Part shown: in pieces, positions 20,167 through 30,560 of the stretch | Numbering within the stretch: the first letter of the stretch is position 1 | Layout: the number at the start of each line of letters is the position of its first letter | NCBI GenBank assembly: GCA_018398805.1 | Contig: JAGFBZ010000703.1 | Location: 434,001-498,000, forward strand | DNA from: Hirundichthys speculiger | Taxonomy: Eukaryota; Chordata; Actinopteri; Beloniformes; Exocoetidae | Reading direction: 5' to 3' | DNA: 64,000 nt | Translations under genes and position numbers: made by a program | Notes under the pieces: model-generated | Told to the model about the DNA's origin: nothing | Databases searched by the model: none | Seen by the model: only the letters and a program-made list of their open reading frames with translations

Positions 20167-22180
20167 ACCCAGGTAGAAATGAGACAGATGCTGGGATTTA
20201 ATGGGCTCAAAATGTAAAGGCAATGTCAAAACACTGCTTCCTAAACTTTTCCTGCTCACATGTGTGTGTGCGTGTCCATGCGTGTGTGTGGTGAGAGGAA
20301 ATCGGGGGTGACTTGTCTAACGAAAGCAGCGAGATCAGTGTTTCAGGGGTAACTAGTATTAGCAGGGATTTCAGGCTTGTTTGACACGGCATGTTGAAGG
20401 AACGGCTTAAAATAGACGGCAGTACGTGTTAGAGGAGTTACGCGCGAGCAGAACAAGAGGAAGACGAGGTGCAGGCTGGGAGAAGGAAGACTAATACCTG
20501 GGCTTCACTCTGCTTTGTCGCCCCACTGATAGGAGAGTGCTCAGAGGATATTACAGCTTCTCAACCCAATCACTTTTTTCTATCCCCATCTCTCTTTTTA
20601 TCGTTGACTTGCTCTCTTTCTCTGCTTCAGCGCTGCTCTCTTTGATTGTCTCCCCGTGTCTTTCTTTCTGTCTCCTTTACAACACGCTACACACATGCCC
20701 ACCCACAGTCTTCCCTCTGAGGTGTTCGCCTGCCCGGCGAGCTCAAGATAAGTATTTGTATAAGTCTGTGACAGGTGCGTTCAAGTTGACGGCAAAGTGG
20801 AAGTGGAGTGCGAGAAGTGGGATGGGGGTTGTATAGGAGTTAAGGGAGATGATAGCATCACGCTTCTCGTTCTCCCTCTTTTTAAGGCAGGTGAGTGTCT
20901 CAGGATGACTCTTTTAACATAAGCCTCTTCTGAACTGTGGTTTTAGTACTTAACACCCCTCTCTTCAAACCAAATCCCGAATGAGGAGCTTGAGAATGGA
21001 GTTAAAAAAGGAAAAAAAAAAAAAGGCTCTTAGTTCTTCATATCGTAATATTTAACTTTGCAGGCTGTAGCTTCAGTATAGCAGAGCGGGAGAGTGATAC
21101 TTATTAAGCATGCACAAGGTGTACGTTGCACACGGAGCCTGTTATTGTATTGATTTTCCTGATATAGAGTGAAACCTCATTTGTTTCAGTGCACAGTGCA
21201 AATATGTTTTATTCTTGTTTTGCTTCATATAAATCATGTAACATGCATTTTCCCTGCTGCTGAGTTTTTTTGATAAGACCCTGTTTGTCTGGGGCGTAAG
21301 AGATCTTACTGTACTATTTTTATATTTGTTCTTTTGTTTTTTTTTTTTGTCACAGCAGCAGTAGAAGAATAGTTGGCAACAGCTTTTCAGGTAAAAGAAA
21401 AAGGACGTAAGAATCAGGTATATTATTTACGACTTGACCCCATCCTTAGTAATTCAGGTACAAACCAGGAACTTCCTTTATGTCCCACTTCAGGTCAGTT
21501 GGTTGCAGTTTGCTGCCACATGTAATACTACACACTGCTCCTTTAGTTTTATCCCCTGAAATGGGAAGACTGAGTTAATTGCATTTGCCCTTATTTAATG
21601 CATTCAATTAAAGAAGGGAAACTGGAGCAGATCAAAACCAAAATCTTTAATAAAATACATACAATTGTTCGTATCAGACAGAGGCAACCAGAACTAAGGG
21701 CCTGCTTGTAATACAAGCCTGCTTTAATTAAAAAGTCTGCTGCTTTCTGCAGATGAGTTAAATGCAATACACAAATGAGCCCCACTGTCACCACACCGAG
21801 TAGGGAGTGGCACTTCAATGGCTTTAAGATGAATTTAAGTGCCAGATGGTTTGCTTTACAGAACATTCTGAGTAATTCTTCGCAGAATCCTTCGGAAATG
21901 ACCAGGCACTTCCAAAAACACTAAGTGACTGGTTAAAGAATGTGTTTTTCCTAATCACAAACTCCTACCAGACAGATGGACTAAGAGGAGCCAAACGAAA
22001 CGAGCTGCTTGTCCTCACTCGTGTGAAAGATGTATTATACTTTATCAATGGACAAACAGAAATTACAAATAAATTAAAATAAAGTTAAAAACTGGTTGAC
22101 AACGTAGAGGGAAAATAACAGTCAACAGAAGAATATCCAGGTTTTGTAGATGCTTCTTCAGAGTAACATGTCATGTCATT
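20164..22180. other. Non-coding stretch, nothing recognised
   Basis: Contains a CT-rich part at 20530-20700 and short A or T runs near 21010-21025 and 21330-21350. No supported exon, RNA gene or known transposon. Confidence 0.45.
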
Positions 22181-22905
22181 TCAATTCAATACAATTCAGT
22201 TTTATTTGTATAGCATCTGTTACAATGTAAATTGTCTCTAAATGACCCAGAGCATGACCCCCTGAGCAAATATTATTAACTACTGTCCATCCCAACATTT
22301 ACCTCCACCTGTGTGTGTAGATGTGTTCGGGTTGGCGTGGTGACCGGTGATCTAGTCCTCTAACCATCTCACCTCAGTGCTGCTACCTGCATCTGTTTAT
22401 GTTGTCTTTTCATTCAGTAATTTGTGTGCTCTCCTCTCTCTGTCCTCCATCCTCTCTCTGTCCTGTCTCCCCTCTCTTTTTAGTCAATGATATTTGCTCG
22501 GGGGTCATGATCTGAGTCTCTGTAAAGCGCCTAGAGACAATTGACATTGTAACAGACGCTATACAAATAAAATTGAATTGAACTGAATTGAACTAAAATT
22601 ATAATCATTAAATATAATCATATCATTAAATCCAAATCAAGGATAATGGCAAGTAAAAAACTCCCACAGAGGGAGAAAAAAAAACCTTTAAGCCAAATAG
22701 TGGTAAAGAAAAGCTCCACTTAAAGAGGAAGTAGCCTTAAGCAGGACCTGGCTCATATGGGGGGACCTTCCTGATGAAGGCCAGCTGGATAAAGACAGAA
22801 AAAGAGAGCGGAAATCAGGACAGAGAGAGGAAAGCACACAAATGACTGAATAAAATGACTACATACACAGATGCAGGTAGCAGCACTGGGATGAGATGGT
22901 CATCT
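22181..22905 (-). repeat. (AATTG)n-tail teleost repeat, minus copy split by a plus copy
   Basis: The outer parts 22181-22283 and 22640-22905 together make one minus-strand copy of the repeat at 9600-9895. The tail, 'gacccagagcatgacccc' and 'ctgagcaaatattatta' lie on the left; 'ggcaagtaaaaaactccc', the 'aagaggaagtagccttaag' block and 'gatgcaggtagcagcactgg' on the right. Between them is a plus-strand copy with its own 'gctgctacctgcatctg' block and AATTG tail. The outer copy extends further upstream than the one at 9.6 kb. Confidence 0.6.
22325..22600 (+). repeat. (AATTG)n-tail teleost repeat, inserted plus copy
   Basis: Blocks in order: 'cagtgctgctacctgcatct', a CT-rich stretch (ctctctctgtcc...), 'ctcgggggtcatgatctga', 'aaagcgcctagagacaattg', 'attgtaacagacgctataca', then AATTG-type units to about 22600. 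Compared with the 9.6 kb copy it lacks the 'gggagttttt' middle part, so it is internally deleted. A possible short duplication AACTA borders it. Confidence 0.6.
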
Positions 22906-23788
22906 CATGGTCAACAAGCACTGCAGTCCCTCCTCCTTTCATCTTACCACTCTGTCTACTGTCTGTGTGAGCCTGTTGGGCTGATATCTAAATCAAGAAC
23001 CACTGGAGTCTAGAAAGTGTTTCTGCACCCATGTTTTGGTGAAAGATATAACACTGCATTCCTTATACTCTTTCTATGTCCTTGTTACAGGAGCTGACAG
23101 TAGAGGTCTGAACCTTTCTGGCAAGATTGTTTGGTGATGATGATTTCACCAGATATACAAGGCTTTAGCTCATCTCCAGACTAGACTACCATGTGGTAGC
23201 GTCAGGCGGATGCAACCAAACTCATTAGTTCTCATTCATGAAATTGTGCAGAAACATGCGTGTGTGTAAACCGTGAGTAGAGCACATTTTTTTCGCAATC
23301 ATGAAAATGGTTCTGGACTTTTTCTCGGTACAAAGGCTACGTTCACACCACAGGTAAAAGTGACCAAATCCTATTTTTTTTGTCTATATCTGTTGTTTTA
23401 TGGCTGTCTGAACAATTTAAATGACATGAAATCTGATTTTTTAAAATCAGACCTGAGTAACGAATAAATCGGATATGAATCTGATGTTAATCATTGTGAA
23501 CTGTCAGGTTGCATTTCATCCATCTTTTGTCCCATTCACCTGGACCAATATTACCTGAGGACATGCGGTACTACATCATAATTGTGGACAATATTTGTGA
23601 TATTAATCCAATGTGCCATGTCCTGTGATTTAAGAACTACCTACCCTATTAAAACGACCACAGAGGTCATGGGATAATTTTGATTTTGTGTGAACAAGCA
23701 TCTCAGTAGTGATTGGCGGAACTCTCATTAAAAAAAAAGATCCAGCCTCGTTCCTGCTGGTGTAATTATGGCAGCTGTGGGTGGTAGT
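22906..23788. other. Non-coding stretch, nothing recognised
   Basis: No supported gene or identifiable transposon. Short open frames have no recognisable features. Confidence 0.45.
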
Positions 23789-24223
23789 AGAGCTGAGCGA
23801 TTTTATCGATTCTGCGATATATATAGATATTTTTTTCCCCAGAGAGTATCGATTTTTCAGCCACGGGTATCAATATTCTAAGCTTATTTCAAAACCCCCG
23901 TGTCCCACCTTTAAAAGCTTGCAAGCAACAATTTGCACTGTTTAAATAAATTAAACTATTTTTCTCAACAATCTTTTATTCATTTTTTTCCAGCATTTGC
24001 AAGCTGCCTGTCAGCCATATAATGTGTAATTGATGCTTTCAGTTCAATTAATTCAAACAAAGTCATTGGAACACTCACAAGATGTCACCAAAATCACTTT
24101 GTCCCTTTAAAATCTTTCGGAAAATGATGTAAATGTATTGTAAGATGAATATTGATATATATATTATATCGTGAGCCGAATATCGTGCATCGTATCGTGA
24201 GATTAGTGTATCGCTACAGCCCT
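23789..24223. mobile_element. Probable MITE, TIR AGRGCTG...AGCGAT type
   Basis: The left end reads agagctgagcgattttatcg and the right end, on the opposite strand, agggctgtagcgatacac, so the termini are inverted with one indel. Just inside both ends are AT-rich 'cgatatatatagat' and 'atatatattatatcgtgagc' blocks. Such 'agggctg...cgata' ends are familiar from non-autonomous hAT-like elements in fish. No clean target duplication could be read. No coding capacity. Confidence 0.4.
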
Positions 24224-24850
24224 AGGTTGTGTTCAGTATTCAGTGTTGGCCATAAAAAGCCAACCACTCAGAGCAGAAGAGTGACGATGAGATGATCACG
24301 CGAAGCAGCATGTGATAAACTTTATTGTTCATCAAGCTCAAACACTAGTCTGGCAGTGTCAAGTCTTTACTGAAAGGATGTTTACTGTTACCATGGCAAC
24401 CGCAGCGGTTACCTTAGTACCTTAGTTATCACTGAGGTCCAACTTGTCTGGTCAGACACGTTCAGTTCGATATTTGCCCATAACTGTGCACATGCAAATC
24501 AAAGATTCATGTCGCGATTCAATGTTTTAGTTAAATGCTAATTGTTTGATAAAACTATATCCAGGTGATATTAGTCCCGTGAGATTAGGGCCTTTCATGT
24601 TAGTTTTATGTGAATTATGTCACATAGTTGAGAGCAGGGACTACAACAAACATTTACATTTTGCGCTACCTTTTGTAGACTTTGTTGGTTACCACTGCAC
24701 AAAAACATCAAAAGTAAATCATACAGGCTCAATGCTGCTGCATTACTTCTGTACACCAGACGCAGTGTTTAACCCCGCTTCTTCTTTATGCAGATCACTT
24801 GAGAGCAGTAGCCAGTTCATGCTGGAGTCTGATGTAGGTCACATTTGAAA
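24224..24850. other. Non-coding stretch between two MITE-like elements
   Basis: No gene or known repeat recognised. A 100-codon frame at 24546-24848 is without domain features. Confidence 0.45.
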
Positions 24851-24852
24851 TA

Positions 24853-25568
24853 CAGTGGTATCTCTACTTACGAAATTAATTGATTCTGGAGGTAGTTTCA
24901 TAACCTGAAAATTTCCATGTAAATGTCCTAATCCGTTCCAAACCCCCCAAAATCCAAACATAATTTTTTCATAAATCATAAAAATGCATCAAAACATGTA
25001 ATAAATACATGTTAAAATTGGATTACTGCACAATAAACATAAAATGAGAGTTGTACATAATAAAAAACAAAGAATAAAGTAAAGAATAAAAATCATGTTC
25101 ATTTACCTTTTAACTGCTATCGTCGTTACCTTTTGTCTTCTTTGGTTCATGTTCTCTCTCAGCAGTGGTTTTTGCCTGATGTTTTGTAAAGAACCGATCC
25201 AAGGACGTTAGGTTTTGTCGGCTTTTCAGAATCTTTCAAAAATGTGAGCGATAGCCCGACTAGTGAACAGTTTTTCTGGGTGATTATTTTCAACAAATTC
25301 CGAAGCTCCATGGAATTTTCCTAAAATGTCTTTTATTGGGTCTGATGGAATAAGAAGCCAGGACGATGCTAGGTGATAGCCAATGGCAGAGCAGCTACAA
25401 GTATGTTTACGTTCGGTAAACTCTGGGAGCTGCGAGTAGCAGTGCGTACTGTATTTTTGCCTTTCGTATCCTGAAATTTCTTTCGTAACGAGAGACAATT
25501 TTTTTCCATTGAGGCGTTTCGAAACCTGAAAATTCCGTATGTAGAGACGTTCGTAAGTAGAGGTACCA

Positions 25569-25571
<3 letters not shown>
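24853..25571 (-). mobile_element. Non-autonomous Tigger/pogo-type element
   Basis: A 719-bp element between TA dinucleotides (24851-24852, 25572-25573). The left end starts CAGTGGTATCTCTACTTACG; the right end, reversed, CAGTGGTACCTCTACTTACG, a 22-bp inverted repeat with one mismatch. On the minus strand around 25345-25235 a frame reads SDPIKDILGKFHGASEFVEN, then HPEKLFTSRA. That resembles the C-terminal end of Tigger-type (pogo group) transposases, where a FVEKxHPxKxxTxRA segment follows the catalytic domain. The catalytic domain and the CENP-B-like DNA-binding domain are absent, so this is a deletion derivative of an autonomous Tigger. It overlaps no other repeat. TA duplication and terminal sequence agree with the Tc1/mariner/pogo superfamily. 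Confidence 0.8.

Positions 25572-25615
<44 letters not shown>
25572..25615 (+). repeat. (TA)22 microsatellite
   Basis: Perfect TA repeat directly abutting the right end of the Tigger-type element. It may have grown from the TA target site. Confidence 0.95.
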
Positions 25616-25616
<1 letters not shown>

Positions 25617-26505
25617 CACTGTATTACAACTGCACAAAGAAATCAAGTCTTGGCCCTAAAAATCAAAATTAGCATTAAGACCTGCAGTGTGAATGCAGCT
25701 AAATTCTACTTCTGCTCAGAGCATGTGTAGAGTTTGTCTAAATGAGGAGTGACATGAATGTTACTTGTTATTCTCAAATTTTACAATGTTATTTTTTATA
25801 TGGACTGTTATTCTCACAACATACAGATATCTTTAAAACGTGTTCTAATAATGAGAGTAAATTAGAAATATAACACAGTTATCTTAATAGATGGTCATTT
25901 TGCACATTTAAGCTTCAGATTGTGTTTCTTAAAGTGTCAGAGTGTTTATTAAATGGTCTTGATCTGCTGACAGACGTCCACACAGCGACTCTGGATGTTA
26001 CAGAACGAACCACTTGATTCATAAAGCTGGTGGATTTCTGGAGTTTTTCTGATATAGAGAAATTATTTGTTTGTTTGTTTTAAACACAAAATCATATTAA
26101 ACTTCACCACTTGAATGCTGGGAGACACGGTTTAAATATCTGGATTAAGTCCAGGAGTCCTGGTAGAACAGACAACAGGAGAGTTGTTGCTGTGGATCAG
26201 GCTATTCTTGTTTTCTTTTTCTTTATTCTTGAGCACTTGCCAGCATCGCCTCGTCGGCTGGATTCGTTAGATTACGACTTTACTGTGAAGTTTCTAGATC
26301 ACGTGAATCGTGTTGTACTCTGGACGTGTCCTTTTGTGGTGGTCCCTCAGCTGAGTTTTTGCAAATTAACAAACTTCCTTAAGAAAAAAATGAGACTTTT
26401 ACACAATGTTCATGACTACGGAGCAGATTTTTAGTGGTGGTTTATGTGCAAATCTACTCGCAGACAGATGAAGATTTCATGAATGAGGCCTGCTGTCTTG
26501 ACTTG
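25616..26505. other. Non-coding stretch, nothing recognised
   Basis: No supported gene. A short (TTTG)n run lies near 26065-26082. Confidence 0.45.
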
Positions 26506-26506
26506 C

Positions 26507-27909
26507 ACGGCCTCTTTACTTTCAGAGCATCAAACTGACTCCAGAAGTTCAGTGAGGATCTCTGAATGATCCAATGTTGTCCTGAATGACTGATGACGAT
26601 CAATAGAATCCACCTGTGTGGAATCAAGTCTCCGTATAAATGCACCTGCTCTGTGATCTTCTCAGGGTTCTGGTTAAAGCTCAGAGAGCATCATGAAGAC
26701 CAAGGAACACACCAGGCAGGTCCCAGATACTGTTGTGGAGAAGTTTAACGCTGGATGTGGATACAAAAAGATTTCCCAAGCTTTAAACATCAAAGAGCAC
26801 TGTGCAAGCAATCATATTGAAATGGAAGGAGTATCAGACCACTGCAGATCTACCAAGACCCGGCCGTCCCTCTAAACTTTCATCTGGAACAAGGAGAAGA
26901 CTGATCAGAGATGCCAAGAGGCCCATGATCACTCTGGATGAACTGATCTACAGCTGAGGTGGGACAGTCTGTCCAGAGGACAACAATCAGTCCTACACTG
27001 GACACATCTGGCCTTTATGGAAGAGTGGCAAGAAGAAAGACATTTCTCAAAGATATCCATAAAAAGTCTGGTTTAAAGTTTCCCACAAGCCACCTGGAGA
27101 CTCACCAAACATGTGGAAGAAGGAGCTCTGGTCAGATGAAACCAAAATCAAACTTTTTGGCCACAATGCAAAACGATATGTTTGGAGTAAAAGCAACACA
27201 GCTGATCACCCTGAACACACCATCCCCACTGTCAAACATGGTGGTGGCAGCATCATGGTCTGGGCCTGCTTTTCTTCAGCAGGGACAGGGAAGATGGTTA
27301 AAACTGATGGGAAGATGGATGGAGCCAAATACCAGGCATTCTGGGAGAAAACCTGTTGGAGTCTGCAGAAGACCTGAGACTGGGACGGAGATTTATCTTC
27401 CAACAGGACAACGATCCAAAACATGAAGACAAATCTACAATGGAACGGTTCACAAATAAACGTATCCAGGTGTTAGAACGGCCAAGTCAAAGTCCAGACC
27501 TGAATCCAGTCCAGAATCTGTGGAAAGAGCTGAAGACTGCTGTTCACAAACGCTCTCCATCCAACCTCACTGAGCTCCAGCTGTTTTACAGGAAGAATGG
27601 ACCAGAATTTAGTCTCTGGATGTGTTGAACTGATAAAGACAAACCCCAAGAGACTGGAGCTGTAACTGCAGCAGAAGGTGGCGCTACAGAGTATTAACAC
27701 AAGGGGGCCGAATAATATTGCACGCCCCACTTTTAAGTTGTTTATTTGTTAAAAAAAGTTTCAAATATCCAATAAATTTCGTTCCACTTCACGATTGCGT
27801 CCCACTTCTTGTTGATTTTTGACAAAAAATAGAATTTTATATCTTTATGTTTGAAGCCTGAAATGTGGCAAAATGTTGAAAAGTTCAAGGGGACTGAATA
27901 CTTTCCGGT
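26507..27909 (+). mobile_element. Tc1-like transposon, near full length but with damaged ends
   Basis: The 5' leader, transposase region and 3' non-coding region of a common fish Tc1-like family can be followed from about 26507 ('ctttactttcagagcatcaa') through a transposase to 'ggactgaatactttcc' at about 27894-27909. The 5' inverted repeat and the outer part of the leader are absent, and the 3' repeat is cut within its last bases. In the 3' part, 'gccgaataatattgcacgcc' (27708-27727) and the final 'ggactgaatactttcc' are the inner and outer repeat-like blocks of an IR/DR arrangement. It is the most complete DNA transposon in the window. Confidence 0.85.
26693..27627 (+). pseudogene. Tc1-like transposase, frameshifted, catalytic Glu changed to Gln
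   Basis: Starts MKTKEHTRQVPDTVVEKFNA with the first helix-turn-helix (GCGYKKISQALNI). The frame is broken near 26800, before the GR-rich linker (TKTRPSL), and again several times before 27111. From there [12 protein letters not shown] holds the first catalytic Asp, and [14 protein letters not shown] follows. Another shift leads to FQQDNDPKHE (second Asp, about 27399-27428) and SPDLNPVQNLWKELK (27488-27532). In the usual NPIENLW motif the Glu is the third catalytic residue; here codon 27512-27514 is CAG, Gln. Length and motif spacing otherwise match the ~340-residue family. Multiple shifts plus the active-site change make it inactive. Confidence 0.85.
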
Positions 27910-28087
27910 TAATGTTGAGAATGTGCTGAAATGTCTTTAATATCAACGTGTTTTGACTGGTTTGAAAGAATATTCTGGAGTTATATCATAATGGATTTAA
28001 TGTTAGCCCTGTGGGAAAATCGTGACGTGAGAAAAAAATTCCTATTTTAAGCCTCTGACGAGCCTCAGAAATGTCATATTCCACTTA

Positions 28088-28303
28088 GGTGACAGTGTGG
28101 ATCGGGTCCAGCTGAGAGGGGCCCCGGGACAGAACCAGGATCCGCTGGAGAGGTTATCTCTCTGGACTGGCCGGGGAACACCTCGGTATCCCCCTGGAGG
28201 AGCTGGAGGAGGTAGCCGGGGAGAGGAACGTCCCTCTGCTTAGGCTGCTGTCCCCCCCGACCTTTTGGATAAGCAGGAGTTCATAGATGGATGGATGGAT
28301 GGA
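28088..28303 (+). mobile_element. Rex3-like (RTE clade) LINE 3' end with GATG tail
   Basis: An open frame from about 28118 reads GPRDRTRIRWRGYLSGLAG, then EHLGIPLEELEEVAGERN and PLLRLL, the C-terminal tail known from fish RTE-type elements. It is followed by 'cttttggataagcagg' and a tail of GATG units (28286-28302). A GATG-repeat tail is described for Rex3. Only the last ~70 codons and the 3' end are present, as expected for a 5'-truncated insertion. A different RTE-like family cannot be excluded. Confidence 0.65.
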
Positions 28304-30560
28304 GGTCTGGAGTCCCTCATTTTTTCATTAGTAAACACATATGGTGTATTATAGTTGCTCTATAGGAAATTTGAAAATTGGTGTAATAGAACCTTTAATT
28401 TGTTGGGTGAAAACTAGGATAAATCAGCTTATTTTAGAGCTTGAACAGGACTTTCTTCTTCTCTCCTCCCCATTTGGCTTGTAGTGGAGAAAAGACTCAT
28501 TTCCATCACAACCAGTATCTAATCTTCAAATCTACAGTGAGACTGGTAATGGCTGTATGGGCATTAAGTACACTTGCCCAACTGCTGATAAGCGGTGTGT
28601 TAAGTGTGCGGCTGCAGACATCACTGCCTTGTGGCTAAACAGGCCAAATTGGAGGAAACTCATACGACAACACATAACAAACAAATCCCCTTCCGCAAGC
28701 AAATACGTCCTCGTCTCCACGTCGTCGCCGCGGCTTAAATGAAATGATGTTTGTGGCTTCTTTCTGGATCTTTGAGTGCAGGTATCTCTGCTTGTTTGTT
28801 AACATCTACACCAAAAAGAAGGAGAGAGGGGGAAGAAAAAAAATCAATGTAATACTGCAGAACTATCAGATCATATGAAATTATGGATTCTTGGTCTAAG
28901 CATTCAGCCCTTGTCTGCCGAGCTGTGCAAATCAATTCAAACAGACACAAAGAGCAAACACACAGCATAACATCACAATAGGAAATTGAAGCAAGCGGAG
29001 CCTCCCTTTTTAAAATATGCCGCTACATATTTGTTTTGTGGATTACCATTCTGAAATGAAATTTGAACAGTTACTTAAAATAATATGCAAAATATATTTC
29101 CTCCTTTCTCTATTTTTATTATCATTCCAGCCCTCCGTATCCTGATTCTCTTGTTTGTTGGGAGAGCGGGAAAGCGATGGTGGCCACAATGTAAACAGAC
29201 ACACAAAGCTGCTGTGATGCTGATTATGTTTCCAAAACATATTTGGGGGCCTTATCCCCCTAGCAGGGAGTTGAGTATTTATCCTCTTTTGTTTCCATAT
29301 TTTTCTGCTTCTTCTAAAACATTTATGATAGTATCTGAGGTGCAGTAAAGCGGTGGGGGTGGATTTATGCTTTTTGATAAGAAAAATGTGTGTCATGTTA
29401 GGTGCAGGCGTTCATTGACATCGCCTGTTAAAAAGAAACCTTACTCCCAGGTGGGAATCTGTTGAATGAGTAATATGAAGAGCAAATATTGTGAATCAGA
29501 GGCTGTATTGTAAGTATTCCTCCTGGTGGCCTCATTTTCACTTCTTGTGTTTTTCAGCCCTTTTTTTTAACGGTTTTCTCGGCGCAGGATGTTACAACAG
29601 AATGATGAGGTCCATTAATTGTGTTTCATCTTCGGTGACACCTGAGCAGAATATATATTAGAAATGCTGTTTGGACTTAAATCAGATTCACGCACCCACT
29701 CAATACGTTCACTCAATTGAAGTTCTTTTTTATACTAACCGACAGTATCACATTGTAGAAGAGAACAAAAGGACACGGCTTTAAACCTTCACCCTCTTAG
29801 ATCACTGCCTCCCATCTCAGCCGCTCTGTACTCTTTCTCTGTAAAGGCACTAAACATTTATGCCTCACATTACACCTCCTTTTACTGCATTTTAAAGGGA
29901 CATTGACCTACTTATCTACCTTTCCCATTTGAGCACTTCTGCCCCTGTTTTCCCCAAAGAGCAAATCCATTGTGCCTTCAGTCCTTAACCTTCCCAACCC
30001 TTGTTCAGCTCAGCCGTCGTCTCCACGGTTTGTTGGTTTGTGAATTTTTTATTCATTTCATTTGTAGTTGTAGTACAGCAGACGCCATTCTGTCTACATC
30101 AGGATTATACTTTATAGGAATTAGATGTAGGAAAGATATTCAGACATCTGGCACAGTCAACTTTGTGGGCTAAAGACTGTATTAAAAAGAAAAATGTCTG
30201 AGCTCACAAAGAAGTATCAGAACAGTTTATTCATGCTGCACGCTTTGGTTTAAATGTTTTAATCTCAGGTCTTGTAGGTTTGTGCTTTTTTTTTAATGTC
30301 AGGAATATATCTTGTTGCCATTATGCATTTGATGTCAGTTCCACATTTATATTAATGTTTATCTCATTGATTGTATAATGCAAATGAGCTGGCTGTCAGT
30401 CATCTTTGAGACCCTGGTCTCATGTTCAGAAAGGGGTCACATCTACTAATGGATTAGATATGTTGATGAAAGTAAAAGGCTAAAACCTCTATACTTATGA
30501 CCATGTTAATTAAAATGTAATAATACTTACTTTGTATAGAACAAAAACTTTAATTGTAGC
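28304..30560. other. Non-coding, unique-looking stretch
   Basis: No supported exon. The parts around 28500-29000 and 29050-29400 are free of recognisable repeats and include open frames on both strands without domain features. They are candidates for conserved non-coding sequence, untested. Confidence 0.4.
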
